DNA of 64,000 nt from Trogon surrucura (lineage: Eukaryota; Chordata; Aves; Trogoniformes; Trogonidae): positions 147,192,578-147,256,577 of the forward strand of contig CM036617.1 in assembly GCA_020746105.1 (NCBI GenBank), given 5' to 3'. The notes beneath the pieces are model-generated. The model searched no databases. It was not told the origin of the DNA and saw nothing but the letters and a program-made list of their open reading frames with translations. Made by a program: the position numbers and the translations under genes. The stretch's first letter is position 1. Every line of letters begins with the position of its first letter. Shown here one piece after another: positions 62,307-64,000 of this stretch.

Positions 62307-64000
62307 AGTGCCCACCGGCAGGGTAAAACTCCAATAACAGAGCTACAGCTCACAGCCAGTTTGCTCCTTCACCTGAATCACCAGTGAAGCTCTAAGTTTC
62401 AAGGCTGCCAGATCAAGTCATAACCCTTCTCCTTTGACACGCAGGGACACATGAGAAAGCATTTTGCCTCGGAAGCCCTTTCTCCAGTTCAGGCCCTCTC
62501 CACCTGTGAACTTCACTGTGGAAATAAAGGCGTGCATGCCCAGGCATATTCACCCTTCCATGCCTAGGCCTGACCACCAGCGACGGGAAGATGTCTCTGT
62601 GAAAGGGTGGCCCTGATGTTAGATGCTGCATGTCACAGAGAAGAGGATAGAAATAAGAAACCAAATACATCCCCCCTTTCTCACATATGTGTGAGTTCTT
62701 TCTCCACAGCAGCCAATATATAGGCTCCAGAACTGGAGTTTCCCTCACAATAGTCCAGTCCTCCTTTCCAAAAGGAAAGGCTTAATCTGAAGCTCAGCTC
62801 ATTCAGGGAAGGAAAACAGTCCTTCAGCTGCAAAGTCTTTCAAGCCGTATGTAGCACTTTGGGTTTTCAGTTTTTCCTTGAATCATTTACCCTGTGGCTG
62901 GACAAACATTTTCTCTCCCTTGACCTTTCCAGGCCTCTGCCTCACCAATGCACTTGCTCACACTCTCATGCCTGCTTTAATGAGCCTTCTTTATATCCTT
63001 CCCTTCATACCAAGCTGGCTTAATATTTCTGGTTTATTCGAATTTCCATCTAACTCAACAAACTTAGAAATCCAATGACAGAAATATTTTCAGCACTAGT
63101 AAGATCACAACAAAGTTTCTCAGTGTTTTCAAAATGAACATCTGATCGATTAAAACAAAAATCTAACCGTAAGACTGTTAGCTTAAGTTTTGACCAAACT
63201 ACTCAGGAGAATTCTTAACTTCAGCTATCATGCAATATGCAAATTTCAAGATGATATTTTAGCTGATGTTGAAGCATGCGGCGGAAAACCTGGCTTACAG
63301 CAAAAAGCCAGTTTGCTGGTAAGGCTTGTGTGCCTGCTATTACAGAGATGTAGACAAAAGAGGTAGCCTCGGTTCTGCCATACCTAAATGAACAGACCTA
63401 ATTTATCCAAGTCCTTGACAGCCCACACAGTACAAAGCGGAGGTCTTAGGGCACCAAGAGGGGGAAGTCTTTATAGACACAGCACAATTTTTGTACCTTT
63501 TTGTTTCTCAGATGGGCAGTATCCCTTTCAAGGGTAGAATGCTTTTGACTATTTACTGAAGAATACCACAGCTGTGTTTTTATTTCGTTTGCCATTAATA
63601 AAACTGCTTAAGCAATCCTTGCTTTTGCCTGGGTCTTCTTTGGAGCCTCCCATCCCAATGTGCTGCCATTCTCTATTTTACACTTGTTGCATAACCAGCA
63701 AATACCAAGCAAACCACAAAGAGGTTGTCCAAAGGGGAGCTCTCTGTGCCCAGCTCGCAGTAATTACCAACCTCATGGAAGTGGTCAGGCGCTTGTTATA
63801 CACCCTGGGGTTAACAGAGATTTTGAAAAAGAAATGGCTATCTTCCTTCTAGTATCGAAGGATACAATCGCTTTTATTTATCTGATGGGAGCATATGTCA
63901 GGAAGAAAAAAGAGAAACAAATTCCTAATTTTTAAAGCGCTACAAAATCGTATGAGGAAGCTGCAGGTTAGCACAGCTTCAAACTGTTGCTGCATTAGTT
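62307..64000. other. Unique non-coding DNA to window end
   Basis: No gene or repeat is recognised. The open frames (62413-62748 minus, 63574-63852 plus) show no recognisable domain. Confidence 0.45.

Noticed and set aside
1..64000. CRISPR array, operon, phage or other prokaryotic system
   Set aside because: No regularly spaced repeats, no dense coding, and abundant avian retroelements; this is vertebrate nuclear DNA.

Overview
The window looks like bird nuclear DNA from a gene-poor, AT-rich intergenic region or a very long intron. The main evidence is at least nine pieces of CR1, the dominant avian LINE, several ending in the CR1 3' signature (tandem ATTCTATG/ATTCTGTG units). There is also one compact SINE with a tRNA-Ile-like head and a CR1-derived tail (10491-10655). 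From published knowledge, this architecture is that of the TguSINE1-type elements that arose in early passerines, so a passerine is the best guess. I could not confirm it without a database search.

Layout: 1-4.0 kb is unique DNA. 4.0-5.6 kb holds a short CR1 tail, a (TG)n microsatellite and an 850-bp antisense CR1. 5.6-10.5 kb is unique DNA, followed by the tRNA/CR1 SINE. 15.0-16.0 kb is a sense CR1 with an internal deletion. 17.9-18.5 kb is an antisense CR1. 22.0-22.7 kb holds two short sense CR1 tails. 26.1-26.4 kb is an AT-rich patch with an unusual direct plus inverted repeat. 28.7-29.5 kb is an antisense CR1. 34.6 kb has a decayed tandem duplication. 37.3 kb has an antisense CR1 tail. 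39-57.7 kb keeps older material: three or four MIR/CORE-SINE relics, a decayed 101-bp palindromic repeat, related short motifs and a (CA)n tract. 50.8-51.2 kb holds a reverse-transcriptase fragment that is not CR1 and resembles the RTE clade, abutting a CR1 tail. 57.7-64 kb is again mostly unique.

I find no convincing protein-coding gene. The window's open reading frames are short, unrecognisable, or parts of CR1/RTE reverse transcriptase in broken frames. Two intervals (13539-13623 and 43368-43461) are framed by good splice acceptor and donor sequences and stay open, and one ORF (59005-59349) begins with a signal-peptide-like stretch shortly after a good acceptor. They are recorded as weak exon candidates only. 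No rRNA, functional tRNA, CRISPR array, operon, phage or bacterial feature is present, and nothing here amounts to a new biological system. The most informative items are the tRNA/CR1 SINE, the RTE-like fragment, the inverted/direct repeat near 26.2 kb and the old-repeat cluster at 44-57 kb.
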